A stretch of DNA of 48,848 nucleotides from Marivita sp. (GCF_020055635.1 NZ_JAIPUT010000031.1:1-48848), one strand, 5' to 3'. Shown: positions 7,273 to 15,446, counted from the stretch's first letter. Notes: generated by a model from the letters alone, not told the origin. Program-made: numbers and translations.

Positions 7273-9244
7273 CTTTGTCACTTTCCTGCGGGTCGTCTTT
7301 TGCGGGTTTGGGGTTCTTCGGAACCAGCGGGCTCGATTGAGAGATCGTGGCGCTCAGGCTGGCGATGCTGTACGAACCGTTCACCTTGGCCCTGTCATCC
7401 TCTGGCTTTGTCTCGCCGGTTGCGACCTGTTCGTCCTGTGGCTTCGGTTCCACCGGGTCCGGCACGTGCGGCCTTGTTCCTTCGCTCGGATCGGGGCCCG
7501 GTTCGGCGGTCTCGGCGGTCTCGGCGGTCTCGGCGGTTTCTGTCGGTGCCTCCAGAGTGGTCTCCGGGGGGGCCGGGTCCTCCGCCTTTGACGTGTCGTC
7601 CGCCTGCGCCTCGGCTTCCGCCGCTTGCTGCAATTCGGTCTCCGTCAGTGCCATCGGCGATGTCGGCATGTGCGCATGTGCGGTGTCGGTGATCCCGGCC
7701 ATGAGCAGGCCAAGCTCCTGTTCATTGGTCTCTGATGGCAGCCGCTCGCCCATGATCTGCCCGTCGAACATCACCGCGATGCGGTCGGAAAGCGAAAAAA
7801 TCTCGTCCAGTTCGACCGAGACCAGCAGGATTGCCTTGCCCTCGTCGCGCAGCCGGATGATTTGCTGGTGGATGAACTCGATCGCCCCGATATCGACGCC
7901 ACGTGTCGGCTGGCCGACCAGCAGGATATCGGGATTGCGTTCAATTTCTCGCGCCAGAACGATCTTTTGCTGGTTGCCGCCCGAAAAATTCCGCGCCGCC
8001 AGTTTCGGATTGGGCGGGCGCACGTCGAAGCGTTCCATCTTCGCGGCGGCTTCGGTCTGGATCGCCGCATTGTTCATCAGCGGACCAGTCTGGATCTTCG
8101 AATCGCGGTGATAGCCGAAAATCGTGTTTTCCCAAGCCGTGAAGGGCATGATCAGACCTTCGCGGTGACGGTCCTCGGGTACGTGGCCAATGCCGCGGGC
8201 GCGTCGCGATTGCCCGTCCGACCCGGCACCCTTCAGCTCGATCGGCTGACCATTGACGCGGACCGTTCCCGTCGCGTCGGCAATGCCGCCCAGCACCTCG
8301 AGCAGTTCGGACTGGCCATTTCCGGCAACGCCGGCAATCCCGAGGATCTCACCTGCGCGCACCTCAAGAGAAATGCCCTTCAAACGCTCGACACCCTTGT
8401 CATCGACAAGGCGGAGATTTTCGACCTCCAGCACAGGCTGCGCGGGGGTGGCGGGTTTCTTGTCGACCTGCAACAGCACCTTGCGCCCCACCATCATCTC
8501 GGCAAGCCGTTCCGGGCTGGTCTCGGACGTTTCGACGGTCGCGGTCATCTCGCCGCGGCGCATCACCGAAACCGTGTCGGTCGCATTCATGATCTCGCGC
8601 AGCTTGTGGGTGATCAGGATGATCGTCTTGCCCTCTTTGCGCAGATTGTCGAGGATGCGGAACAGGTGATCGGCCTCGGCGGGGGTCAGCACGCCGGTCG
8701 GCTCGTCCAGGATAAGGATGTCGGCCTGCCGGTACAGCGCCTTGAGAATCTCGACGCGTTGCTGGTGGCCGACCGACAGGTTCTCGATCAACGCGTCCGG
8801 ATCGACATTCAGTTCGTATTCTTCCGCCAGATGCTTCAACTGGCCCCGCGCCTTGTTCAGCGAGGGCCGGAGCAGCGGGCCGTCTTCGACGCCGAGGATC
8901 ACATTTTCCAGCACGGTGAAATTCTGCACCAGCTTGAAATGCTGGAACACCATCCCGATCCCGGCCTTGATTGCGGCCTGGCTGTCGGGGATCTGGGTTT
9001 CGGTACCATTGACGAAAATCTGGCCGCTATCGGCTTTGTAAAACCCGTAGAGAATGGACATCAGCGTCGATTTGCCGGCCCCGTTTTCCCCGATGATGCC
9101 GTGGATCGTGCCGGGCTTGACGCGGATCGAGATGTTCTTGTTCGCCTGAACCGGTCCGAAGGCCTTGGAGATGCCCTTCAATTCGATCGCCGGAGCGGCC
9201 TGGGGGCGCATTGACTCGGTCTCGGGGGCTTCAGCGGTTGTCAA
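7265..9244 (-). CDS. Nucleoside-type ABC importer ATPase with long acidic C-terminal tail
   Basis: A protein of 659 residues with two fused ATP-binding domains. The first has Walker A GENGAGKST, signature LSVGHQQRVEIL and Walker B ILILDEPT. The second has the degenerate P-loop GVAGNGQSE, signature FSGGNQQKIVLA and LLVGQPTRGVD, in which glutamate is replaced by glutamine. That asymmetry is normal for sugar/nucleoside importers of this class. The start chosen is TTG 9244, because GGGAG lies six bases before it; ATG 9211 is the alternative. The last 150 or so residues are unusual: low-complexity, acidic and Pro/Thr/Ala-rich, with a TAE tripeptide repeated four times from a 9-bp DNA repeat. Family members normally end soon after the second domain. 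The tail is probably disordered; its role is unknown. Confidence 0.92.
   Translation of the reverse strand: MTTAEAPETESMRPQAAPAIELKGISKAFGPVQANKNISIRVKPGTIHGIIGENGAGKSTLMSILYGFYKADSGQIFVNGTETQIPDSQAAIKAGIGMVFQHFKLVQNFTVLENVILGVEDGPLLRPSLNKARGQLKHLAEEYELNVDPDALIENLSVGHQQRVEILKALYRQADILILDEPTGVLTPAEADHLFRILDNLRKEGKTIILITHKLREIMNATDTVSVMRRGEMTATVETSETSPERLAEMMVGRKVLLQVDKKPATPAQPVLEVENLRLVDDKGVERLKGISLEVRAGEILGIAGVAGNGQSELLEVLGGIADATGTVRVNGQPIELKGAGSDGQSRRARGIGHVPEDRHREGLIMPFTAWENTIFGYHRDSKIQTGPLMNNAAIQTEAAAKMERFDVRPPNPKLAARNFSGGNQQKIVLAREIERNPDILLVGQPTRGVDIGAIEFIHQQIIRLRDEGKAILLVSVELDEIFSLSDRIAVMFDGQIMGERLPSETNEQELGLLMAGITDTAHAHMPTSPMALTETELQQAAEAEAQADDTSKAEDPAPPETTLEAPTETAETAETAETAEPGPDPSEGTRPHVPDPVEPKPQDEQVATGETKPEDDRAKVNGSYSIASLSATISQSSPLVPKNPKPAKDDPQESDKDG
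7502..7537. repeat. Four tandem 9-bp units inside the ATPase gene
   Basis: The unit ctcggcggt is repeated at 7502-7510, 7511-7519, 7520-7528 and 7529-7537, with a base change in the first unit. It encodes Thr-Ala-Glu repeats on the minus strand. Because the unit is a multiple of three, copy-number change would alter tail length without shifting the frame. Confidence 0.85.
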
Positions 9245-9288
9245 GGTAGTCTCCCTGCATCGGTCCTCGGGCCAATTGCCCGATACGA

Positions 9289-9318
9289 TGCGGAGCGACC
9301 GTTTCCAGCCGCTCCGCA
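9289..9318 (-). other. Intercistronic stem-loop between binding-protein and ATPase genes
   Basis: TGCGGAGCG and CGCTCCGCA form a nine-pair stem around a 12-base loop, 24 bases after the binding-protein stop codon. Such hairpins between a binding-protein gene and the rest of an ABC operon are known to protect or attenuate the message so that the binding protein is made in excess. That role is inferred here. Confidence 0.6.
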
Positions 9319-9341
9319 CGCTTGTAAATGTGCCGTTCGGA

Positions 9342-10337
9342 TCAGAAGCTCAGGGCCGGGCAGCTGTCGTTCGACATGTAGTCGTGCACTTCGAGTTCGC
9401 CGCTGGCGATCTTGTCCGCTGCCTCATCGACGGCGGCTTTCATCTCGGCGCTGACCAGTTCCGCATTGTGCACGTCCATGGCATAGCTGACGCCGCCATT
9501 GGCGATGCCCATGACGTTGATCCCGGTTTCAAGCTCGGTGCCCGCCATCATCGCGTCATAGACCGCATTGTCGACGCGCTTCATCATCGAGGTCAGGACC
9601 TGGCCGGGGTGCATGTAGTTCTGGTTGCTGTCCACGCCGATTGACAGGATGCCCTCGTCGGCTGCGGTTTGCAGGACACCCACACCCGTGCCGCCCGCTG
9701 CCGCATATACCACGTCAGCGCCTTGGCTGATCTGCGCCTTGGTCAGTTCCGATCCCTTCACCGGATCGTTCCAGGCCGCTGGCGTCGTGCCGGTCATGTT
9801 GGAAACCACGGTCGCATCCGGGTTCACCGCCTTGACGCCCTGCGCATAGCCACAGGCGAATTTGCGGATCAGCGGGATGTCCATGCCACCGATAAAGCCG
9901 ACAGTGTCGCTTTCGGAGGCCATCGCGGCCATCATTCCGACAAGGTAGCTGCCTTCATGTTCGTTGAAGACAACGGACCGAACGTTCGGCTGGTCGACAA
10001 CCATGTCGATGATGGCGAACTTGGTGTCCGGATAATCCGGGGCCACTTCGCTCAGCACGTTGCCGAAGGCGAATCCTGTCATGACGATGGGGTTGTTGCC
10101 GTTCTCGGCAAAGCGGCGCAGGGCCTGTTCGCGCTGGGCCTCGGACTGAAGCTCGATCTCGCGGAAGGACTCGCCGGTTTCCGTGGCCCAACGCTGCGCA
10201 CCGTTGAAGGCGGCTTCGTTGAAGGACTTGTCGAACTTGCCGCCAAGATCGAAGATCAGGGCCGGCTCGGCGACGGCAGCGCCCGCGGTCAGGGCCAGTG
10301 CGGCGACGGCACTGGAGAGTTTGGTCATGAGGGTCAT
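9342..10337 (-). CDS. BMP family ABC transporter substrate-binding protein
   Basis: A protein of 331 residues with a signal peptide (MTLMTKLSSAVAALALTAG, cleavage near AVAEP). There is no lipobox cysteine, so a soluble periplasmic form is likely, in contrast to the lipoproteins of Gram-positive and spirochaete BMP proteins. Family hallmarks include FDLGGKFDKSFNEAAFNGA near residue 30, FAIIDMVVDQPNVRSVVFNEHEGSYLVG, GFIGGMDIPLIRKFACGY and the ligand-pocket region YAAAGGTGVGVLQTA. BMP proteins bind purine or pyrimidine nucleosides for uptake. The ATG at 10337 is preceded by GGGAG at good spacing. It is first in the operon and is likely the most highly expressed member because of the hairpin that follows it. 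Confidence 0.93.
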   Translation of the reverse strand: MTLMTKLSSAVAALALTAGAAVAEPALIFDLGGKFDKSFNEAAFNGAQRWATETGESFREIELQSEAQREQALRRFAENGNNPIVMTGFAFGNVLSEVAPDYPDTKFAIIDMVVDQPNVRSVVFNEHEGSYLVGMMAAMASESDTVGFIGGMDIPLIRKFACGYAQGVKAVNPDATVVSNMTGTTPAAWNDPVKGSELTKAQISQGADVVYAAAGGTGVGVLQTAADEGILSIGVDSNQNYMHPGQVLTSMMKRVDNAVYDAMMAGTELETGINVMGIANGGVSYAMDVHNAELVSAEMKAAVDEAADKIASGELEVHDYMSNDSCPALSF

Positions 10338-10406
10338 ATGGGGCTCCCAGGTGTTTGACTGCGACGGCGTCGATGTGCCGCCGATGAGATCATGTGATCA
10401 GGTGCA

Positions 10407-10436
10407 ATTAAGGCCGCAGGTGCAGCAAAGGGTCAA
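10407..10436 (-). promoter_or_regulatory. Candidate promoter of the nucleoside importer operon
   Basis: On the minus strand, TTGACC (10436-10431), 18 bases, then CTTAAT (10412-10407), about 70 bases before the binding-protein start. A short inverted repeat, GATCA-TG-TGATC (about 10388-10399), follows the -10 box and could be an operator. The -35 box overlaps the end of rimI. Confidence 0.45.
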
Positions 10437-10900
10437 CCGCTTTTTGTCGTGCAGCCTTGTGACGCTGGCGCATCGCCGGTGTGACCTTGCGCAACGGAGA
10501 GAGAAAGCAGCACTCCATCGTCCTTCGTACCGTCCCGCAAGGTGTAATAGCCCGGACGCGTTCCGATGGGCGCGAATCCCTTCGCGGCATAGAACGTGCG
10601 CGCGGCGCGGTTGCTGGCGGCGACCTCCAGGAACACGCGGCTGATGTCCCGCGTCGCAGCCAGGCGGATGAGCTCTGCCAGGAGCGAGGATGCCAAGCCC
10701 TGCCGTTGCGCATCGGGGTCGGTGGCGATGATCAGGATCTCGCACTCGTCCGCAACCATTTGGGCGATGAGGCCGCCCTGACCTTGGGTCAGAAAATGGA
10801 TGTGCGGCCGCGCCAGCGTTTCCGCGATCTCGGTGGCTGACCAGGGCCGCATGTGCACATAGGCGCGGTCCATGATCTTCGCGAAGGTCTCGGGTGTCAC
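10433..10900 (-). CDS. rimI: Ribosomal-protein-alanine N-acetyltransferase-like GNAT protein
   Basis: A GNAT acyltransferase of 155 residues. The acetyl-CoA binding motif A is visible as DPDAQRQGLASSLLAELI near residues 60-80, followed by the typical RVFLEVAASNRAARTFYAAKGF. RimI acetylates the N-terminal alanine of ribosomal protein S18 and can act more broadly; the position directly after tsaB supports the assignment. It starts with GTG at 10900, overlapping the tsaB stop by four bases (GTGA). The last 20 or so residues are polar and unconserved. Confidence 0.88.
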   Translation of the reverse strand: MTPETFAKIMDRAYVHMRPWSATEIAETLARPHIHFLTQGQGGLIAQMVADECEILIIATDPDAQRQGLASSLLAELIRLAATRDISRVFLEVAASNRAARTFYAAKGFAPIGTRPGYYTLRDGTKDDGVLLSLSVAQGHTGDAPASQGCTTKSG

Positions 10901-11472
10901 GGCAGGATCACCGGAGCGCCCTCGCGCGAAGGCGCCGCGTCAGCCGGCTTGATGTAGAGCGGCTTCGGCCTGTCCGCATCGCGCGCATCGGCCGAAGCCG
11001 CCATTTCCGCCATCGCTGCGACCAGCGCTTCGGGGCCGGGCGCAAGCACCGCATCGGGGAATTCGGAAGCCGCGACAAGCATCGGTGCGCCGCCGGGGGG
11101 CTGCGCATAGATCATGTCGCGCGGCGCGGGAACCGCAGCCGTGGCGCGTGGATGCAGATGCCGAATCGCGTCCAGCGTGGACACGCCGATTGCCGGGATG
11201 CCCAGCCCGAGGGCCAATCCGCGTGCTGCGGAGACGGAAATCCGGATGCCGGTGAAATTGCCGGGACCGACCCCGACACCAAGGCGGGTGAGGTCGGCCC
11301 ATGACTTGCCGTGCTCTGCCAGAAACGATTCGAGCATCGGCATGAGATGTTCCGCCTGTCCGCGCGACATCGCATCGACATGGGTTCCAACGACCCGACC
11401 GTTCGAAAACAAAGCGGCTGCGCAATGCGCAGCCGATGTATCGAACGCCAGAAGTGTCGTGTCAGACGGCAA
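10897..11472 (-). CDS. tsaB: tRNA t6A37 biosynthesis protein TsaB
   Basis: A protein of 191 residues with the ASKHA fold, the non-catalytic partner of TsaD in making threonylcarbamoyl-adenosine at tRNA position 37. Hallmarks are LLAFDTSAAHCAAAL at the N-terminus and GVGVGPGNFTGIRISVSAARGLA near residues 65-85. The start chosen is TTG 11472, which overlaps the end of nfu by 11 bases; no better start gives a full N-terminal strand. It is coupled to rimI downstream by a 4-base overlap. The C-terminal lobe (VLAPGPEALVAAMAEM) is short but normal for alphaproteobacteria. Confidence 0.92.
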   Translation of the reverse strand: MPSDTTLLAFDTSAAHCAAALFSNGRVVGTHVDAMSRGQAEHLMPMLESFLAEHGKSWADLTRLGVGVGPGNFTGIRISVSAARGLALGLGIPAIGVSTLDAIRHLHPRATAAVPAPRDMIYAQPPGGAPMLVAASEFPDAVLAPGPEALVAAMAEMAASADARDADRPKPLYIKPADAAPSREGAPVILP

Positions 11473-12025
11473 CCGGGCGGACCTCTGTCACTTCGGGGAT
11501 ATAGTGGCGCAGCAGGTTCTCGATCCCCATCTTGAGCGTCAGGGTCGAGGACGGGCACCCGGCGCAGGCGCCCTGCATGTGCAGATAGACAACACCGCGA
11601 TCGAAGCCGTGGAAGGTGATGTCGCCGCCATCCTGGGCCACAGCCGGACGCACGCGGCTGTCCAGAAGCTCCTTGATCTGGCCCACGATTTCGCCATCTT
11701 CGCCGGTATGTTCGGCATGTCCCGAAGGCGCTTGCGCGTCACCTGCCATCACCGGATCGCCGGACTGGAAATGCTCCATGATCGCGCCCAGAATCGACGG
11801 TTTCAGGTGATCCCAGTCGCTGTCCTCGTCCTTGGTGACGGTGACGAAATCATGCCCGAAGAACACACCCTTGACGCCGTTGACGCCGAACAGGCGGGAC
11901 GCAAGGGGGGACGCGGACGCGCCGTCGGCCGAGGGAAAATCGGCAGTGCCCATGTCGAGCACGGTTTGCCCCGGCAGAAATTTGAGCGTTGCCGGATTGG
12001 GCGTGGATTCGGTCTGGATAAACAT
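11462..12025 (-). CDS. NfuA/NifU-like Fe-S cluster carrier protein
   Basis: A protein of 187 residues. The N-terminal Nfu_N domain (MFIQTESTPNPATLKFLPG) is followed by a linker and a C-terminal NifU-like domain with the cluster-binding CAGC motif (MQGACAGCPSSTLTLKMGIE near residues 150-170). Two such proteins together hold a [4Fe-4S] cluster for delivery to apo-enzymes in the cytosol. It leads the nfu-tsaB-rimI gene group. A perfect palindrome of the Irr/ICE type lies 57 bases upstream of the ATG, suggesting direct control by iron or heme status. Length and order match the alphaproteobacterial family. Confidence 0.93.
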   Translation of the reverse strand: MFIQTESTPNPATLKFLPGQTVLDMGTADFPSADGASASPLASRLFGVNGVKGVFFGHDFVTVTKDEDSDWDHLKPSILGAIMEHFQSGDPVMAGDAQAPSGHAEHTGEDGEIVGQIKELLDSRVRPAVAQDGGDITFHGFDRGVVYLHMQGACAGCPSSTLTLKMGIENLLRHYIPEVTEVRPVAV

Positions 12026-12081
12026 CGCGTCACCTCCTGATGGCTGAGACTTATATGCGGTGCCGCCGGTTCAGCGTCAAG

Positions 12082-12100
12082 GTTTAGAACAGTTCTAAAC
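12082..12100. promoter_or_regulatory. Irr/ICE-type iron operator upstream of nfu
   Basis: GTTTAGAAC-A-GTTCTAAAC, a perfect 9-1-9 inverted repeat. It fits the TTTAGAA-N3-TTCTAAA pattern known for the Irr iron-response regulator in Rhizobiales and Rhodobacterales. It stands 57 bases before the nfu start, where repression of nfu or activation at a distance are both possible. Confidence 0.7.
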
Positions 12101-12150
12101 TTTCGGCATCTGCGGCGGAGCCCTTCGGTCCGAGGCACGACCCGCCCGGA

Positions 12151-12606
12151 CTAGGTGATCGCTTCGAGCCGTTCTTTCGACAATTCGCCGGGTACGATGG
12201 TGATCGGGATCGGCAGACTGCCGGCGTTTTTGGTCAATTGCGACACCAGCGGGCCGGGGCCCTTCTTGCCGGTGCTGGCGCCCAGAACCAACACGCCGAT
12301 TTCCGGGTCATCCTGGACCTGTGCCACGATTTCGGCCACGGCCTCGCCCTGGCGGATCACCAGTTCGGGATCGACATGCTGCTTGTCGCGCATCCATTTG
12401 GCGAAGACCTCGAAATGCGCGTGGATGCGTTCCCGCGCCTCTTCACGCATGACTTCACCGACACCGATCCAATGATTGAACTCATCCGCCGGGATGATTG
12501 ACAGGATTTCGACACCGCCGCCGGTCTTTGCCGCCCGCATCGCCGCGAACCGCATGGCATTCAGGCATTCGCGGCTGTCGTCCAGCACCACCAGAAATTT
12601 ACGCAT
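12151..12606 (-). CDS. Universal stress protein (UspA family)
   Basis: A protein of 151 residues of the UspA fold. MRKFLVVLDDSRECLNAMRFA at the N-terminus holds the first strand and helix. VLVLGASTGKKGPGPLVSQL and PITIVPG near the C-terminus resemble the G-2x-G-9x-G-S/T nucleotide-binding motif only partly, so ATP binding is uncertain. Its role in stress survival is inferred from the family. The ATG at 12606 has GGGAG upstream; the open frame extends further but without family similarity. It lies on the same strand as nfu but is separated by 125 bases containing the iron box, so it is probably a separate unit. Confidence 0.85.
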   Translation of the reverse strand: MRKFLVVLDDSRECLNAMRFAAMRAAKTGGGVEILSIIPADEFNHWIGVGEVMREEARERIHAHFEVFAKWMRDKQHVDPELVIRQGEAVAEIVAQVQDDPEIGVLVLGASTGKKGPGPLVSQLTKNAGSLPIPITIVPGELSKERLEAIT

Positions 12607-12625
12607 ATGTGTTCTCCCGGCGGCG

Positions 12626-12654
12626 ATCATGACGCAGGAAACAGACCCGTGCAA
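12626..12654 (-). promoter_or_regulatory. Candidate promoter of the universal stress protein gene
   Basis: On the minus strand, TTGCAC (12654-12649), 17 bases, CATGAT (12631-12626), about 20 bases before the ATG. The boxes are acceptable sigma-70-like matches; the evidence is spacing and position only. Confidence 0.35.
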
Positions 12655-12749
12655 CAGGTGTTCGGAGCGGTACCCGCGTCCTGGCGGTGCAAGGCGCATG
12701 GCGGCGGAACCCGTCCCGATCGGGCCTCATCTGCCGCCAATAGTCCGCC

Positions 12750-13610
12750 TCATCCGGAATGAGCCCAATCCCAGTACATCTCGCGCACGCGGCGGGTCAC
12801 CGGGCCGACCTGGTAGGACGTCTCCTCGAACCCGACCACAGGGGTCACCTTGTTCATGTTGCCCGACAGGAACACCTCGTCCGCCGCCTCGAAATCCGCG
12901 AAGGTCAGAACGGTTTCATGCACGTCGGTGCCATCCGCGCGCAGGTTGGTCATGTGCCGTGCCCGGGTGATCCCGGCGAGGAAGGTGCCATTTGCGATCG
13001 GTGTGAAAACCTCGCCATCCTTGACCATGAAGACGTTGGCCGTGGCACTCTCGGCCACGTTGCCCATGGCATCCGTGACCAGCGCATTCTGAAACCCGCG
13101 CGCCCGAACCTCGGCCAGCATCCGCGCGTTGTTGGGATAGAGGCAGCCCGCCTTGGCATTCACCACCGCGCTTTCCAGAACCGGGCGCCGGAACTGCGTC
13201 TTGCCCAGCGACACGCTTGCGGTTTCCGGGGCCATCGGGATCTCTTCAAGGCAGATCGCGAACCCGGTCTTGTTGGCCTGCGGAACGATCGCGGTCTGGT
13301 CGCCGTCTATGGCCCAGTACATCGGCCGGATATAGACCGCGCTGTCCTCGGCGTAGGCGCGCAGCCCATCCCAGACGATCTGGACCATGTCTTCGGCACT
13401 CACCGTGGGTGTGACCATGAGCGCCTCGGCCGACCGGTTCACCCGCTGGCAATGGGCCAGCAGGTCCGGCGCCACACCGTTTACATAGCGCGCGCCGTCG
13501 AACACGCCGCTGCCCAACCATGCGCCATGGTCGGCGGCGTTGATCACGGCGACATCGCCATTGTGCCAGGTGCCGTTGAAATAGGTGTGAATGTTCTTGC
13601 CGGTTGCCAT
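12750..13610 (-). CDS. Branched-chain amino acid aminotransferase (fold-type IV PLP)
   Basis: A PLP enzyme of 286 residues, class IV aminotransferase, interconverting Leu/Ile/Val and their 2-oxo acids with glutamate. The N-terminal FNGTWHNGDVAVINAADHGAW and YIRPMYWA segments, the PLP-lysine region (VVNAKAGCLYPNNARMLAEV, Lys near residue 150) and NVAESATANVFMVKDG are as in the family. The ATG at 13610 has AAGGAGG at ideal spacing. The gene is not in an isoleucine/valine operon. It follows a palindrome array that separates it from the upstream VOC gene. D-amino-acid or 4-amino-4-deoxychorismate specificity is less likely given the length. Confidence 0.87.
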   Translation of the reverse strand: MATGKNIHTYFNGTWHNGDVAVINAADHGAWLGSGVFDGARYVNGVAPDLLAHCQRVNRSAEALMVTPTVSAEDMVQIVWDGLRAYAEDSAVYIRPMYWAIDGDQTAIVPQANKTGFAICLEEIPMAPETASVSLGKTQFRRPVLESAVVNAKAGCLYPNNARMLAEVRARGFQNALVTDAMGNVAESATANVFMVKDGEVFTPIANGTFLAGITRARHMTNLRADGTDVHETVLTFADFEAADEVFLSGNMNKVTPVVGFEETSYQVGPVTRRVREMYWDWAHSG

Positions 13611-13678
13611 GGCGACCTCCTTGTTTTGGCGCGCAGGTTATGTGCGGGGCCGGTGAAGGTCCAGAGCGCGCGCGCGGG

Positions 13679-13770
13679 AAGGTGCTTCGAAGCACCTTGG
13701 GGCAAGCATCTTCGAAGATGCTTTCTCCGCGATTTCGAAATCGCGGCCTCAAGCCTTTTCGAAAAGGCTT
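13679..13770. repeat. Array of four perfect 20-bp palindromes centred on TTCGAA (array 1)
   Basis: Four exact palindromes at 13679-13698 (arm AAGGTGC), 13704-13723 (arm AAGCATC), 13727-13746 (arm CCGCGATT) and 13751-13770 (arm AAGCCTTT), spaced by 5, 3 and 4 bases. Each is 20 bp and symmetric about TTCGAA, yet the arms differ from unit to unit. The array begins 22 bases after the stop codon of the VOC gene and ends 68 bases before the aminotransferase start, both on the minus strand. Array 2 (47429-47520) has the same design. Each unit could form a hairpin in RNA or bind a symmetric protein; there is no T-run. Confidence 0.95.
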
Positions 13771-13792
13771 GGCATGCGTCGAGGTCGCGCTG

Positions 13793-14275
13793 TCAGTCCA
13801 GTTCCTGCAACAGCGCCTCGAGGTCTAGCGGGTGGTTGCCCATGTCCATCTGGCCGTTGGCGTCGCGTGGCCATTCGGCCTCGGGACGGTCGCGGTAGAT
13901 CTCGATCCCGTTGCCATCCGGGTCGCTGAAATAGATCGCCTCGCTTACACCATGATCCGCTGCACCTTCGATCTCGACACCGGCGTCCAGCACGGACTTG
14001 AACGCCTGCGCCAAGGCGGCGCGGTCCGGGTAGAGAAACGCCACGTGAAACAGCCCCGCGCTGCGCTGCGCGGCAGGTGGGCCACCCTTGCTGAACCAGG
14101 TGTTCAGCCCGATGTGGTGGTGATACCCGCCCGCCGACAGGAACGCGGCCTGGTCGCCGTAGTGCTGTGTCACGTCTAGCCCCATCACATCGCGGTAGAA
14201 CGCGATGGAGCGGTCGAGATCGGAAACCTTGAGGTGGACATGTCCGATGGTCATGCCGGGATGTGCCTTGGTCAT
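13793..14275 (-). CDS. VOC family (glyoxalase/extradiol dioxygenase fold) protein
   Basis: A single-module vicinal-oxygen-chelate protein of 160 residues. GHVHLKVSDLDRSIAFYRDVMGLDV opens the first beta-alpha-beta unit; FHVAFLYPDRAALAQA and IYFSDPDGNGIEIYRDRP form the second. Candidate metal ligands are the His of GHVHLKV, a His in the YHHHIGLN stretch or in FHVAFL, and the Glu of GIEIYRD. Resemblance to catechol-2,3-dioxygenase-like CatE/YfiE is stronger than to glyoxalase I. The substrate is unknown. The start ATG 14275 has GGAAAG upstream. The gene stands alone between trpS and the palindrome array. Confidence 0.85.
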   Translation of the reverse strand: MTKAHPGMTIGHVHLKVSDLDRSIAFYRDVMGLDVTQHYGDQAAFLSAGGYHHHIGLNTWFSKGGPPAAQRSAGLFHVAFLYPDRAALAQAFKSVLDAGVEIEGAADHGVSEAIYFSDPDGNGIEIYRDRPEAEWPRDANGQMDMGNHPLDLEALLQELD

Positions 14276-14369
14276 GGTCTTTCCTTTCGACCTCTCTGAC
14301 CAAGCTATGCCTGAGCTCTCATGCGGAAAAGCCCCTGAAGCGCGCAGGTTCTGTGCCTGTGTGCAAAGC

Positions 14370-15413
14370 TTACGACACCATGCCGACGATCTCGTAGGTC
14401 TGCTTGAGGATCGGTGCGGCAATGGTGCGTGCCCGCTCCGACCCCTTGCGCAGAATCGCGTCGATCTCGTCGGGCTGCTGCATCAGCCGCGCCATTTCCC
14501 CCGAGATCGGGGACAGTCTGGCCACCGCGAGGTCCGACAGCATCGGCTTGAATTCCGAGAACGCCTTGCCGCCCACATCGCGCAGCACCGCGTCAACCGT
14601 CTGTTCGGCCAGCGCGGCGTAGATATTGACCAGGTTGCGCGCCTCGGGCCTGCCTTCCAATCCCTTGGCCTCGGAGGGCAGGGCGTCGGGGTCGGTCTTG
14701 GCTTTACGGATTTTCTGCGCAATCGCATCGGCATCGTCGGTCATGTTGATGCGGCTGGCATCCGAGGGATCGGATTTGGACATCTTCTTCGATCCGTCGC
14801 GCAGGGACATGACCCGCGTGGCCGCGCCTTCGATCACCGGCTCGGTGAGCGGAAAGAACTCGGTCTCGAAGTCATGGTTGAACTTGATCGCGATGTCGCG
14901 GGTCAGTTCGAGATGCTGCTTCTGATCCTCGCCCACCGGCACATGCGTGGCGTGGTAGACAAGGATGTCCGCCGCCATCAGGGCCGGGTAGGCAAAAAGG
15001 CCCAAGGACGCATTTTGCTGGTTCTTGCCGGCCTTGTCCTTCCACTGGGTCATCCGCTGCATCCAGCCCATCCGGGCGACGCAGTTGAAGATCCAGGCCA
15101 GTTGCGCGTGTTCGGGCACCTGGCTCTGATTGAACAGGATGGACTGTTCCGGGTCGATCCCGGCCGCGATGAAGCCGGCGGCCAGTTCACGGGTCTGGCG
15201 GCGCAGCGCCTCGGGGTCCTGCCAGACGGTGATCGCGTGCATGTCGACCATGCAGTAGAGCGTCTCGAACCCCTGGCCCTGCATCTCGACAAAACGCTTC
15301 ATGGCGCCAAGGTAGTTGCCCAGTGTCAGCCCTCCGGAGGGCTGGATCCCCGAAAAAACCCGGGGCGTGAACGCGGGAGAGGTTTGGACCCCCTCGGACA
15401 GTGCCGCAGTCAT
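14370..15413 (-). CDS. trpS: Tryptophanyl-tRNA synthetase
   Basis: A class I aminoacyl-tRNA synthetase of 347 residues charging tRNA-Trp. The HIGH-equivalent lies in [19 protein letters not shown] near residues 20-40. KMSKS is intact near residue 200 ([19 protein letters not shown]), and the tryptophan-pocket region [13 protein letters not shown] is present. Length is normal. A clear promoter (15447-15475) lies upstream, and the gene is divergent from the rhomboid-like gene. The first 12 or so residues are an unconserved extension. Confidence 0.97.
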   Translation of the reverse strand: MTAALSEGVQTSPAFTPRVFSGIQPSGGLTLGNYLGAMKRFVEMQGQGFETLYCMVDMHAITVWQDPEALRRQTRELAAGFIAAGIDPEQSILFNQSQVPEHAQLAWIFNCVARMGWMQRMTQWKDKAGKNQQNASLGLFAYPALMAADILVYHATHVPVGEDQKQHLELTRDIAIKFNHDFETEFFPLTEPVIEGAATRVMSLRDGSKKMSKSDPSDASRINMTDDADAIAQKIRKAKTDPDALPSEAKGLEGRPEARNLVNIYAALAEQTVDAVLRDVGGKAFSEFKPMLSDLAVARLSPISGEMARLMQQPDEIDAILRKGSERARTIAAPILKQTYEIVGMVS

Positions 15414-15446
15414 GGCAAATCTCCATCTGGCAAAAGTGCTTGCGGT

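Noticed and set aside
7862-9214. Open frame of 450 codons antisense to the importer ATPase
   Set aside because: Shadow of the ATPase gene; composition is typical of antisense frames in GC-rich DNA.
13679-13770. Palindrome array as a CRISPR array
   Set aside because: Units differ from one another, spacers are only 3-5 bases and no cas genes are present.
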